A DNA stretch of 64,000 nt from NCBI RefSeq assembly GCF_002234675.1, contig NC_019859.2, positions 29,210,434-29,274,433 on the forward strand, given 5' to 3'. The translations under genes were made by a program, and so were the position numbers. The stretch's first letter is position 1. Each line of letters opens with the position of its first letter. Positions 12,540 to 24,200 of this stretch are shown here, in pieces. The stretch is from Oryzias latipes. Taxonomy: Eukaryota > Chordata > Actinopteri > Beloniformes > Adrianichthyidae. Under the pieces are notes generated by a model. That model had not been told where the DNA came from and did no database searches. It saw only the letters and a program-made list of their open reading frames with translations.

Positions 12540-14740
12540 TCCGAAACCTGACGGCAGAGACTCACTCCTCTGTCGTCTGTGATTGGCTGACATTCACTTT
12601 GCACAGTTGACAGTCACAGTTACTGGACTCTTTTATTTTGGACCCGATGAGGGTTCTTCATTATTTTGGTCTGAGGTTTGCTCCAAAAATAAATCAACTT
12701 TTAATTTCCAGATTACTGATCATTTTTAAAACAAAGTACAAGTTTTCTGTTTGGTGGGGGATTAAGAATTTTCTCAGTTTCCTCCTGCCCGCAGATGTAT
12801 ATGTCTTCACAGCCACCTGCCCCTCCCAGCAGCTGTCTGAATGTTGAGCCCAGGCTTCAAGGTCAAAGCAGAAATTTCAGTTATGATTCGACCTAAGCCT
12901 GGAACAGTGGCAGCCTCAGTTCTGCCTCTGATCCGCTTCTGCTCTGTCCCTGCGCCGCCTTTGCTCCGTCTCGATTTTGCCTCTGCTCCGCTTCTGTTTC
13001 GCCTCTGCGTGTTGGGTTACTGTATTGTGATGTTGCCTGCCGCTCCACCATGTCCTCAGAGGATGTTCAGGATGTTTTTTCCTTTCAGAAACAGGTGGGG
13101 AAAAGAGCAGCAGACCCCTCTGCTGCCACTGCTTTGATTGTTGTGAAGTAATGTTTGATTCCGTCAGTGCGGTGGAGGTGCTCACCTCCTGATCGGGGTG
13201 CAAAGGTCTGTGAGTGCACAGAGCTGTGAATCAGATTGGCAGGGGGGGTTCCTGGCCAGAAACCAAAAACACACTCAGCAGATTGGATAGACTGCATGGG
13301 TCGGGGGTGTCAGCTGGCGTAGGTGGAGACACCTGTAAAGATAGTTAGTCGCAGGTCTGTCAGGACGGCAAACACACAGGTATGATTGCTGCCCCCCACC
13401 ACCCTGGGAGCTTTGCTCTGTTGCTTTATCAGGCCTGTGCCACCCCCACCTCACCCTCTCAGCATGCTTTATTCACTGCAATAACAGGAGCCTGGTATCA
13501 AGTATCCTTTTGTCAGGAGGGGGAGGCCAGGCCGAGCTCCTGGTGGCTCTTTCAGCCGTGACGCAGAGGTGAAGACACCTTTCAGGCTTCAGTCTGCAGA
13601 TGTTTCAGCAGCGTTTATCTCCACTTTCAGGTGGGGTTACCTCAGAGCACATCATTTTAGCATTTTAATACGTGGCTTTAAATGACATAAAAAATGTATC
13701 CTCGTCCGAGGAACCTCATCTATGTGCAGCTCTGATAGAGGAGACTTTGATCCACTAGAAGGGCCAAAGAAAGCCAAAATGAGGCTCCGATCAGGAACAC
13801 TACTTTACCAGCTCCAAATCTGAAGAGGATTCATTCTTCAGTATTTCTGGAATTCAGACAAGCTTTCAGATGACGAACACGTCTGACTAAAACGCAGTAA
13901 TCCATCCAACAACAGAACTCTGAGTGACTCATCTCCTAAACTTTAGGATCTTCATCTGAATCCTTTTCTTCAAACAAAAGGGATTCATGGAGCTAACGTT
14001 CAGGGAGCCCCTGACTTTCAGCAGATTTGAAGCATTTCAGCTTTGGAAATGTTTAAATGCTTTTAATTAAATCTGGAGGTTTTTCAAATGACCTGGATTT
14101 AACTTTTATATTGATTGTTGAATTGATTACATTCTGATATTAATATTGTTGCTATATTTCACTGCTTGTTTTTTTAATTTAGTATCGTAATTTTTACATG
14201 ATTAATTTATGAACAACTTGACTCTGTGTTTGCTGCTATGAGCTGCAGTTATTCATTATGTTTTATTTGAGATTTTTTGTTATCATAATTTTGTTTTTTC
14301 TGTTTGATCCACTTCAGGGTTTCTGCATCTTGTTGAATTTAAAAAAGTGCTTTGTTTTTGGAAGAAAGCTCCCTTAGAAATAGTCTTTATGAATTGTTGG
14401 TTACTGGATGCTGCTGGTTTGCTGCTGCTTCAGGCTCTGAGAAATGGCTTTAAAAGGAATCCCGGTTCGTGTCGGTTCTGGCTCATTTTCTCAGTTTCTA
14501 TAGCGGATTACTGAGTGTTTCACTGAAGAAGTGAGCAAAAAGTAAAGTTTAGAAATGAATTTAACTGACTTATGTGCTGCTGAATTTTGGTGACCTTTGT
14601 GTGTTTTGCTCCAACCCCCCCTGCAGGAGCTGTGAGAGTCCAATGCCCCGCACACATTTGTTCCCCCTTGGAGCATTCGGAGGACACTCACATCTGAGTG
14701 GATCTTCGCCCTGAACCCTCCACTGCACCCTGCACTCTCT
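12540..14740. other. Sequence upstream of the first visible hap1 exon
   Basis: No recognisable coding exon. Short open frames overlap on both strands around 12840-13300 without family features. The start exon or promoter of the longer hap1 transcript might lie here or further upstream, but I could not identify it. Confidence 0.4.
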
Positions 14741-14751
14741 CCATCTTCTAG

Positions 14752-15251
14752 CCTGGTTTTCTGCTCCCTCCCTGCACAAACGGGCCCATCTGGACCCCCA
14801 GTCAGCCTCCTCCCTCGGTGAGGGGCAGCGGGAGTCACTGGCGGCCCTGGATGTGGACCTGCAGCCCCTTCAGCATGGCTCAGTGGGGGACCTGAGTGAC
14901 GCGGGACAGCAGTCCCACCATGACGCGTCCACACTAACCGGTAAATGACTCTGTAGGAGCGTAAGGTAACCAGCAGAGGGCAGTGCTTTACAGCATTCTA
15001 ACTGCAACTTTTACTGTGTCCCCCCCCCCTTTGTGCGTTGTGATTACCCCCCACCTTCCTAGACCTTTGCTCTGACCTGCCAGAGCTGGAGATCGTCAGC
15101 CTCTTATCAGAAGGTCAGCCCAACTACACTCTCCGAGCAGACAGTGTGTTTGGATATGACAGTGAGGACTGGCTGCACACCCCCCTGCTGCCGCCGCAGG
15201 TCGTCCTGGGACTCACCCACGAGCAGATCCAAGAGACGCTCAAGTACTTCT
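14752..15251 (+). CDS. hap1: hap1 5' coding exons of the long form
   Basis: The second exon (15063-15251) encodes the acidic motif DLPELEIVSLL and a following YDSEDWLHTPL block, matching the conserved N-terminal homology seen in TRAK proteins, and ends in KYF with phase 1 to join 20458. The preceding exon ends at 14940 in phase 1. Its acceptor is uncertain, because an in-frame TGA at 14712 forces it to start later. The acceptor at 14751 (CTTCTAG) is my choice and one at 14801 is the alternative. No in-frame ATG exists in that exon, so at least one further 5' exon must exist. Confidence 0.7.
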
Positions 15252-18200
15252 GTGAGTTCCCTCAAGCTGCTGAGTGTTAGTTCATGCTAACACTCAGGCT
15301 TTGCTGAAGAATCCAGAAACGTCTGGATGATTTCAGGAGAATAATAAACTCCATGGGAGCTCATTCAAATGGGACTCTGCTACAGGTCTTGGGGGGGATG
15401 GCATTGTTGAAAAAGCAGGTTATTTAGGAGAACTCCACTGTCAGGGGTCCATGAGTAGATCTGGGTCAAAGTCAGATGGAAGAGAAGGAATTCATGAGGA
15501 GCTACTGGATGTTTCTCCCAGTTCATTCATGGGGTCATGGGGTCATGCCGTTTCATGCGTAGGACGTAAATCTGTATTCAACCCAGAGGGTTAGAACCTC
15601 CACGTCGCCCAAACGTCCTCAGACTGTTCAGTGAACAAGGGGAAGTGCTGCACCATGGTAACCATGGTAACCGTGTCCAACTGTTCTTACACCTGCAGCA
15701 GCTTCACGTTCGAAATGAGCTCATTTATTGAAAAAAGTAATATGTTAATATGTTTCTGTTGACTTGTGGGATTTGAAAGACTCAAGAGAAACGTTTAATG
15801 GAGTCAAAGGACAGAATGTGGGGAAAAAAGCCTTCACGGTTACAGAAGGAGGGGCTGCAAATAAGCACAGAAGTGCAAAAACCCTGTTGGTTACAGGTAG
15901 AAGTTGTCTTGTGTTGCAGACTTGTGTTGGACTTTCATGTGCGTTTCCTGCAGCAGAAGATGCTCCTCGTGTGTCTTTTTTATCACAATGGAATGACTGA
16001 AGTGTTGGAGTTGATGATTAAACTGTGGAGACTCTGCTGTTCAGAAGATCATCTGAACCTGAACTTAAAAAAGAGAAAATTCCTGCAACTAAAACGATTT
16101 TGCTGGAGCTTTTTCGTCCTGTCCTCTATGCAGGGTTTTTCTTGGTGGTCTTCTTCATCTCTAAACAGGAAGGTCTTTATTTTTTCATCCCTCATGGTTT
16201 GTTGTTCCAACATGGTGCAGAACCCTGTGATAACACACGTTGACGTCTTTCAGATTAACAGAATTCATTTCTAGTGTTGTCAAAGGCAGACAGGAAGTTC
16301 CTCCTTTTATTTATAACTTTAATTTGGAGCCCCCCCCAACAGACAGCCACACAAAAGCCTCTTTTGTAAGACAATGATGTCAGATGTCATCAAGCCAATT
16401 AGCCTTTTGTGTGCTGGAGTCCTGAGCAGGTTAATCTGAAGGTCCGCGGGCTTCGCCGTGACGGCACAGCGGCTCCTTAGAACAAAGGTCGTCCGGATGT
16501 CATGAAGTGAAATCACCAAAGCCCTGAATAAACTGGAAGTTACTTCTTTAACATGGGAAAATGTGTGATCCATGTCGTTATCCTTTATTTCTCCACTTTT
16601 TAGAGTAAAATACATCAGGAATAAACAAATGTAACCAAACAAAGAATATCATTTCTGTTTCTTTTGGATCCAAACTTGTGGACCTCACATCTCAGGTTAA
16701 ATCACAAACCAGAGCATTCGGACTTCATCCACGCCGCTCACCGACGAGCGGCTCTGTCCTTCAGGAGCAGAAAATGCGAAACGGTGAAAGGAGACCCTAC
16801 AGATGGGAAAGTTGTGTCTGGCGTCTTTGGCCTGCCGAAAAATTCATGAGGATGTTAAATATTTGATAGGAAGACTCTCCTGCATCTGTATTCCTGCTGA
16901 AAGAGCAAACATTCAAACTGTTTGAACCTTTTAAAAAAATATCTTTTTTCCTCCAGACTGTGCTATTTAATAAAAAGACGGCTGTCAAATCAGTGAGTAG
17001 GGAGGACGGCTGGTTGCTTTGGTGTGAATCATTCAGGCTGCTGGAGGGTTCTGTGTGAACTGGAAGCCTCCATCAGCTCTGTCTGCAGTGTTGGAACCTC
17101 CTGCGTCTGTTGCTTGTGGAGCAGCCCAACACATTAGTGGAGCATACCATCTTTTAGCCTTCGCAGGGGGGTGGAGGGGGCTTTCTGCAGCCTCCTGTTC
17201 AGCTGCATCCCACTCTGACTGATGTCTGCACTTACAGGGACATTTCCATCATCTCCCAGCGACCAGAAAATCAAACTGGCTTTTGGATCTCTGGGTTAAC
17301 ACGTGGCTTCCTTCTTCACCTTCCTCCTCCTCCTCCTCCTGCTTTTCTTACCCGGTAGTCCAGCGTGGCCAGGTGAAGGGAGGCGGGCGTGACGACAGAT
17401 GGAGGGATTATATGTCAGACAGTGACGCACACACGCAGACCAGCACAGGCTGCTTCAGCAGAAACATGCTGCATTCCTGCAGCGCCGGCTCTCCGTAGCA
17501 TCCGCAGACCGCCTCCCACCCCCCCAATTCAAACGGGGTGCCTTTCTCTGGAGTCAGGATGGAGGTGTGGAGCTCCTCGGCGTCTGAGGAGGACGAGGAT
17601 GAGAGGAGCATCTCCAGTTTTGCTGAAGAAACTGTGGACGAGGCGAAATGTCTCAATAACAAAAACAGCAATAATAACAACAACAACAAGGACAACCTTT
17701 GCAGGGAGGTGACCCAAGGTGAGATGCAGCGGTATGTGTGATGGGGGGCGTGCAGCGGGCATTCTGAAGACTCACTGAGAGGGGGGTGCACCTGTGTACG
17801 TTAAGGCTTCTGTCTGTCTTCCAGTTTCAAGGTGTTCAGGTTGATTGTGGTTGAAGGTCACAGAGTCTAACCACCTGCGCAGCTCCACGCAGCTCTGCGC
17901 AGTTCCTACCGTCTCTGCTTCGTCTTCAGGCTTCATCAGAAATATTTAAAATCAGGAAAACAACATTTTTGACTTTTTTCATAAACTGTTGTGATTCTGA
18001 TGTATTTCAAGTGGAATTTAAAGTCCATGTGAGAAACCATCATTTGCTTCAGGTCAGTTAGAATCCAGAACAATCGTCACATCTGCATCCAGATGATGAA
18101 GGAGATCACAGCTCCAGCTTTCAGGAGTCTTCCTGTGGGAATGTGACTGCTGTGTAGAGAAACTCAGCTGAAAAGTCTCTTTTCAGAATGTTTTTCTAAA

Positions 18201-21200
18201 TATCTTAGACGACACCCCCACCTAACAGCTTGTCATGCTCCAGGTGGGGCCACCAAAAACAGACGTCATAAGTCTGAGAGGTTAATCCACAGAGGAGCTG
18301 TAGGTTAAGAGTTCACAGTTCCTGCCAAGATTTATCTTCAGCCAGACCCTGAAACTTCCTGATCTCTGCAGAGCAGGCTTCTCCTATGGGGGGGGGGGGG
18401 GGGGGGGGGGGGGGCTTCACTTTGGTGGTGGAGGTGCTCAGGTGTTTTTCCCTCACTACCTGAACTGCCTCTCGGTGTGTGTGACTCTGCCAACAGACCT
18501 TCTGGTTTTAGCTCCGTAAACCTGCAGACACTCTGAGGACTGATGAGCAGCATCTGATTACTGTCGTGTAATTTATAGAACTGGTGTGGCTGGACCGTTG
18601 AGCAGATCAGCAAACTGCATCATTTAGGAGGAACTCCTCTGGTTCATCCCTATTGATTATGCATATGCCATCTTTGGGTAGTTTTTTGTTGTAGTACCAC
18701 GTGACTTTCAGTGGTAAACAGAGCTTCTTCCGGTTGTACAGTGTACAGAGCTTTTTAAAATTTTGCCTGACTTTAAGTGGATGATCTTATCCGAGAGTCC
18801 CAGACTATTTCAGATCTTTTTGGTCTCAGACAATTTTAGACTTTTTCAAACTCTTTCAGGATCTTTCAGACCATTTCACACACTTTCAAACTCTTTCAGA
18901 CCACTTCAGACTGTCTCAGACAGTTTTAAATCATTTCAGACCCTTTCTGGCTCTTTCATGCATTTTATACCATCTCAGACTGTTTCAGACCCGTTCAGGG
19001 TCTTTCAGAACATCTCAGACCATCTCAGACTGTTTTGGATCATTTCAGACCCGTTCAGGCTCTTTCAGACCTTTCATGCCTTTCAGATCAGTTATCTTGT
19101 TAAACTCTAAACACCGTCTGTCAGGGCTTCTTGATTTAGACATTAATGATGTGAGCTCTTGGAACCAATTTTTAAGCAGGCAGAGTTGATCCCTACAGAT
19201 CTGATCTGATCTGAAGGATCTCCGTCCAGGAAATAACAGAAAGTAAAGAGCAGGAAGTTCTTCAGTTCAGATGCCTGCAGCTGGCATTAAAAATGTCTTT
19301 CATTCTGAGCCTCAACCAACAAGAAAATAAACGTTATCCAAGTTTGTATAAATAAAAATATGATAAAAGGAGGCGATATTGTCTCTCAGACCAGTTTTTC
19401 TGCCACTCATCCTGAAATCTTTACTGAAATTTTCAGTTTTTTTAGATCTGCTAAAAACTGTGGAGGTGGTTTTCTGGATGAGCTCCTTCATGTGACTTTG
19501 GGTTTATGAGTGAGGAGAGGGTCCAAAGCAGTCTGACATGTCATTATCTTTAGCAACTGACTGAACGGAAATACTCTGACCCTTTTCACCACGGAAACCT
19601 TTAGGCAGACACAAACAAAGCATATGGAAACAAAGTCTGGCCCCCCTCTGAGCCATTCTGGTGTCCAGAAGAACGAGGTCTTGGCTAGTGTCTTATCTGG
19701 GCTAAAAGGGATCAGGCTAAGAGGATCAGGATCCTTTTGGTCCCTCAGCAGAAAGAGGAGGGACTTCTCTACGACAGAAGCAGGACTTCCGAGGTGCAGC
19801 AGGTGGACTTTGAGAAGATGCTGGAGATGTGGGACGCTGACAAAGACTCTTCTGCTTCTGAACAGCATATTAAAGCACATCTCTTTACCATTTTTAAATG
19901 TCTTTTAAGACCATCTTTAGTTGTTTTTGAGATATTTTTTGCAAAACATTCACTTTATTATCTCTCTTAACCCTTTATTGATTTTAAAAAAATCTAACAG
20001 AGAAGTTTCAGCAGCTTCTCCTGCTGTTTTTTAAATTTTTTTAACCAACAAATGAGCTCAATTCATTTACCGTCATTTAGGTTTTGCAGCTCATGCTGTT
20101 GTTATTAGTAGGCTTTTCTCATAACTTTTTAGCTGGTACTCATTCTCTTCAAAAAATGGAGCTTCAAACAAAAACCTTGAAAGTTTTAGGAACAGCATCA
20201 GCTCTGGTTCTTGTAGTTCCTGGTCTTCAGAGACCAGCTTCAGCAGTCTGAGCTCTCAGGTATGATTAGACTGTCAATAGCGACTCTGCTGTGTTTACAT
20301 CCGAGCTGTGGGCGCTGGTTCAGCAGCTGTTTGGGATGAAAAGGATTAGAAGAAGAGATCTGTCAAAAATATCCAAGCCAATTAGCAGCCTGCTTATCGT
20401 TTCCTTCCCCGTCACTTCATTCATCCTTTCTGCCCTGTCTATCCCCCCCTCCCCCAGTGCTGTGCTCCGATAGAGTGGGGCAGGTCACCAAGACGTACCA
20501 TGACATCAAAGCGGTCACCCACCTGCTGGAGGAGGTGAGAGGTCACACACACACCCCCAGCTTGCTGTAGAAGACAACAGTCTCACGTCTCTTTTCCTGA
20601 TGATGCAGAAAGAGCGAGATCTGGAGCTTGCTGCTCGGATCGGTCAGTCACTCCTGAAGCAGAATCAAGAGCTGACGGCACGAAATGAAATGCTGGACGA
20701 GCAGCTGGAGGTGGCGAAAGAAGAGGTAAGAGAGATGAAAAAGCAGAATGACCGTCGGCCAAAGCCCGCTTTTCTGATCCGCGTCTGTTTTGCAGATCGC
20801 ACAACTTCGCCACGAGCTCTCCATGCGGGACGACCTCCTGCAGTTCTACGCCAGCACGGAGGAGCTGGAGAGCGCTCAGGCACACTCACCGTGAGCACAC
20901 GCAGCACCACATGCGTTTCTGTAGCTCAAACTGCTTCATTAAGTAGAGGACCCCTCCCCAAACCAGGGAAAGAAACAGATTTTCACCCCCAAAAGACCCC
21001 CAAGGGACCAAAACACACAGATAAAGAAAACTAGTGCCATTCACACTGAAATTAAGTTGCACATAAACCACATTTTCAGGTCAACTAAATGACTAAATCA
21101 AGAAATGTAAAGAAAAAAAAGTACTAGAATGTAGAAAGGCTCATGAAGCTTTAGTGATCCTGAAGGTCAGGAGCTCCTTTGAGTACGAGCTCCGCCCCTG

Positions 21201-24200
21201 AGCTTTTGCTCCAATGTCCTCGAAGATTCTGCTGCAGAGTTTAGGAAATCCATGTACCGGCAGTTCCAGACGTTCCTGCTCTGATTCTTCAGCTTGTTTT
21301 AACCGTTCTGATGTTCTTGTAGGAGATTCCTGCCCGTTTTTGAATTTTCCTTAAACTTCTCAGTTTTTAAAAACTGTTCTTTTTTTGTTGTTTTGCCCAG
21401 AAAATTAATGAAACAATTGAACATTATTCAAACATTTTGTGCTCTATTACATCTAAGAATTCATCATTCAGATTATTTTAGCAGTCAATTCATCGTTAAA
21501 ACAACTTTTAGCTATTTTTTAATAAACTTTTTAAGACATTTGATATATTTTGAGCCTTGTCAGAAATGTCTTTTTTGCTTTTTGAGTTATTTTATTCTTT
21601 TTCAAATATTTATTCAGAAAATTCTCCATTTTTCAGGCGTAGTTATCATGTCTTGTGGCATCTTTTTAGCATTTTAATATATTTTCCAACAACCCGGGGC
21701 TACTTTTAGATTCTATTATTTGACTTGGCAGCTTTAATTTCCTCCAGTCTGTTTGGCTGTGTCGCTTCTGAAGTTTATTCTTCATTTTGTTAGAAACTTA
21801 CTGTTTTTTTGTATTTATTTCAGCTGCTAAGTTTCTTTTGCTGTTTAATCAAACTGGAGCAGATTCAGCTGTCTGTGGTATCACAGATGATGATTTATTT
21901 CCATTCCCTTTAACTTAAACCCCTAAGCCAAGTATACTCTACATGTATCAATTAAAAAGTTTAATCAGTGCTATTAAATGTAAGAATTCTGTTCATTTAC
22001 TGTTTGATTTGTGTCTTTGATGCAGAATCAAAAGGAACGAATCGAGTGGATCTCTCAGCAGTTTCATCCACTACGACTTCCTGCAGAAGAAACTCAAGAC
22101 TCTGGAGGAGGAGAACCACAAGCTCAGAGAGGAGGTGCTTTCTTTGTAGAAGCCTTTTTCATTGCAGTGTTGGAGTTTTTGTTTGAGGGCTGACCTTGAT
22201 GTTCCTGCAGGCCAACGAGCTCTGCACTGAAACCACGAGCTACGAGGAGCAGGAGCAGGAGCTGATGATGGTTTGCGTGGAGGAGCTCTGTAAGTGCAGA
22301 CATTTTTGTGTGAGACTGAACCTGAACGCAGCGCGACGTATTTATGGGACTTGTGCATTCCAGCGTCTGCCAACAAGCAGGTGGTGGATCTCTCAGAGGA
22401 GCTGGCTCGAAAGGTGGAGGACTCTCTGCGGCAGCAGGAGGAGATCAGCTCTCTGCTCGCTCAGATGGTTGACCTGCAGGCCCGCTGCAAAGGGGTGAGG
22501 GGGTAGGGGGGCTCTGACACTCTTACATCATCATCCTTTTGTTGAAATTCTCAGATCATCCCCAAAAGTCACTTTATGTAGAAAGAGGGAGGAATAGACG
22601 CGAGCTGCTACCTAGTTTTTAATCGTAGCTGGTTCAGCTTCTCCGTTCCTGAGCAGATGAACATGTCAGAAGATTCAGATTAGAGAGCACAGAGAGAACA
22701 TTTCACGAGGGCTGAAATTTAAAACCGAGTCATCTGTAAAAGCTGCAGGGATGCTGAGAAATGATCTTCTTTGAAAAGATCAGTGAAGATGTGGTTCACA
22801 GTGACAGAAGGTCATTTTGAGCAGCCGAGGGGGGGAGGAGTCTGATCAGCTGTGCAGCCTGGAGACGAGGTTCAGTGAAGACAATCCGCTGAGAAACGTC
22901 ATATCACGTCAGAAACGTTTATCTGAAGTGATCCATCAGGATTAGAAGACAGGCGTTGCCCCCATCATGCCGAGTTTTTTCCATACAACCCTGTTTGGGG
23001 GCCAGAGCTACGATCTGCAGGCGCTGCAGCTGGTGAGGTATCAGTTCAGCAACGTTGTGATCCCAAAGAAGGAGGTGGTACCAGGAGATCGGGACCGCTG
23101 AGAGTCTTCAAGATGCTCCGATGAAGGAATGCAGCTGTGGACTAAACATGATGTTGCAACCTTTTTAGAGACAATGCAATAATGAACGTATGCTGTCATC
23201 AAAGGTCCAACAGCATATCAGAGAGACGGGGTATTTGCTTTGGGATGGACAGAGTGTGAACGTCTGTGGTCGCATCTCCCACACATTCATTTAAAGCTTC
23301 TGCTCTTATGCTTTTCATTTTTTTAAGGGTTGCGTGAGGTAAATTCCTGAAACAATGGATTCTTGCGTTTTCCCTGCAGCTTTCCCATGAGAATGAAGAT
23401 CTGAGCCAACAGCTGAGCATCTGCAGAGAGGGCCAGGCCAAACTGCGGTCAGAGGTGAGGGTTCTGTTTGGTTCTAAACAGCAACATTTATGTAAACGCT
23501 CTCAGACAAAGAATGAACGAAAAACATCCTAATCTTGTAAAAATGAATTCAATTTCAATTGTTGTAATCCAACTATTTTCAAATTATTCTAATGAAGCTG
23601 AATGATTGCACTGGAGACACAAAGATGGTTGAATTTTAGTTAAAAAAAACTCTTAAGAACAGCAGGAATCCTGCAGACTGATAGAGGATATCTCTGTTTG
23701 GAGACATGGAACAAATCAGAGTTTTAAACTGTGTTTCTTTCATTTTGTCTGGTCATTAGACTTTGCTCTGAACTCAAGTGTTTGTCTCCCCCTGCCTGCA
23801 GCTCAAGGACTTGCAGGACAAATACTCAGAGTGTGAGGACATGCTCCACGAGGCACGAGAGGACATTAAGAACCTGCGAAACAAGAGTCTGCCCAACAGC
23901 ACGGTGCAGCGGTACACGGCGCTGGCCTCTGTCCTCCCCATGGACTCTTTGGCAGCAGAGATAGAGGGCACCTTCCGCAAAGGCCTGGACACCCCCGTCC
24001 CTTCAGAGTACAGGTGAGGCTAAATCTGACAAGCTTTGGTGCAAACAAGCCCCCCCCCCAAAAAAAAAAAAAAAAAAAGACAGGGGGAAAGCAACAACAG
24101 CAACTCTGAGGCAGAAGAGCTGTAAGGTTTGCTTCTCTTTAAGGTCACTCTTTGGATGACGATGGAAGACGACGCTTCACCTGTGATAAAAACAAGCTTC

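Noticed and set aside
14491-14934. A 147-codon open frame on the - strand
   Set aside because: Antisense to the hap1 exon ending at 14940, whose + strand frame continues in phase into the conserved DLPELE exon.
18840-19090. CRISPR-like spaced repeats
   Set aside because: Units are contiguous 10-mers without spacers, in a vertebrate intron.
20600-21034. Continuous 144-codon frame spanning two hap1 exons
   Set aside because: It reads through the donor at 20726 and changes frame relative to the conserved ELSMRDDLLQFY exon; the spliced reading is clearly correct.
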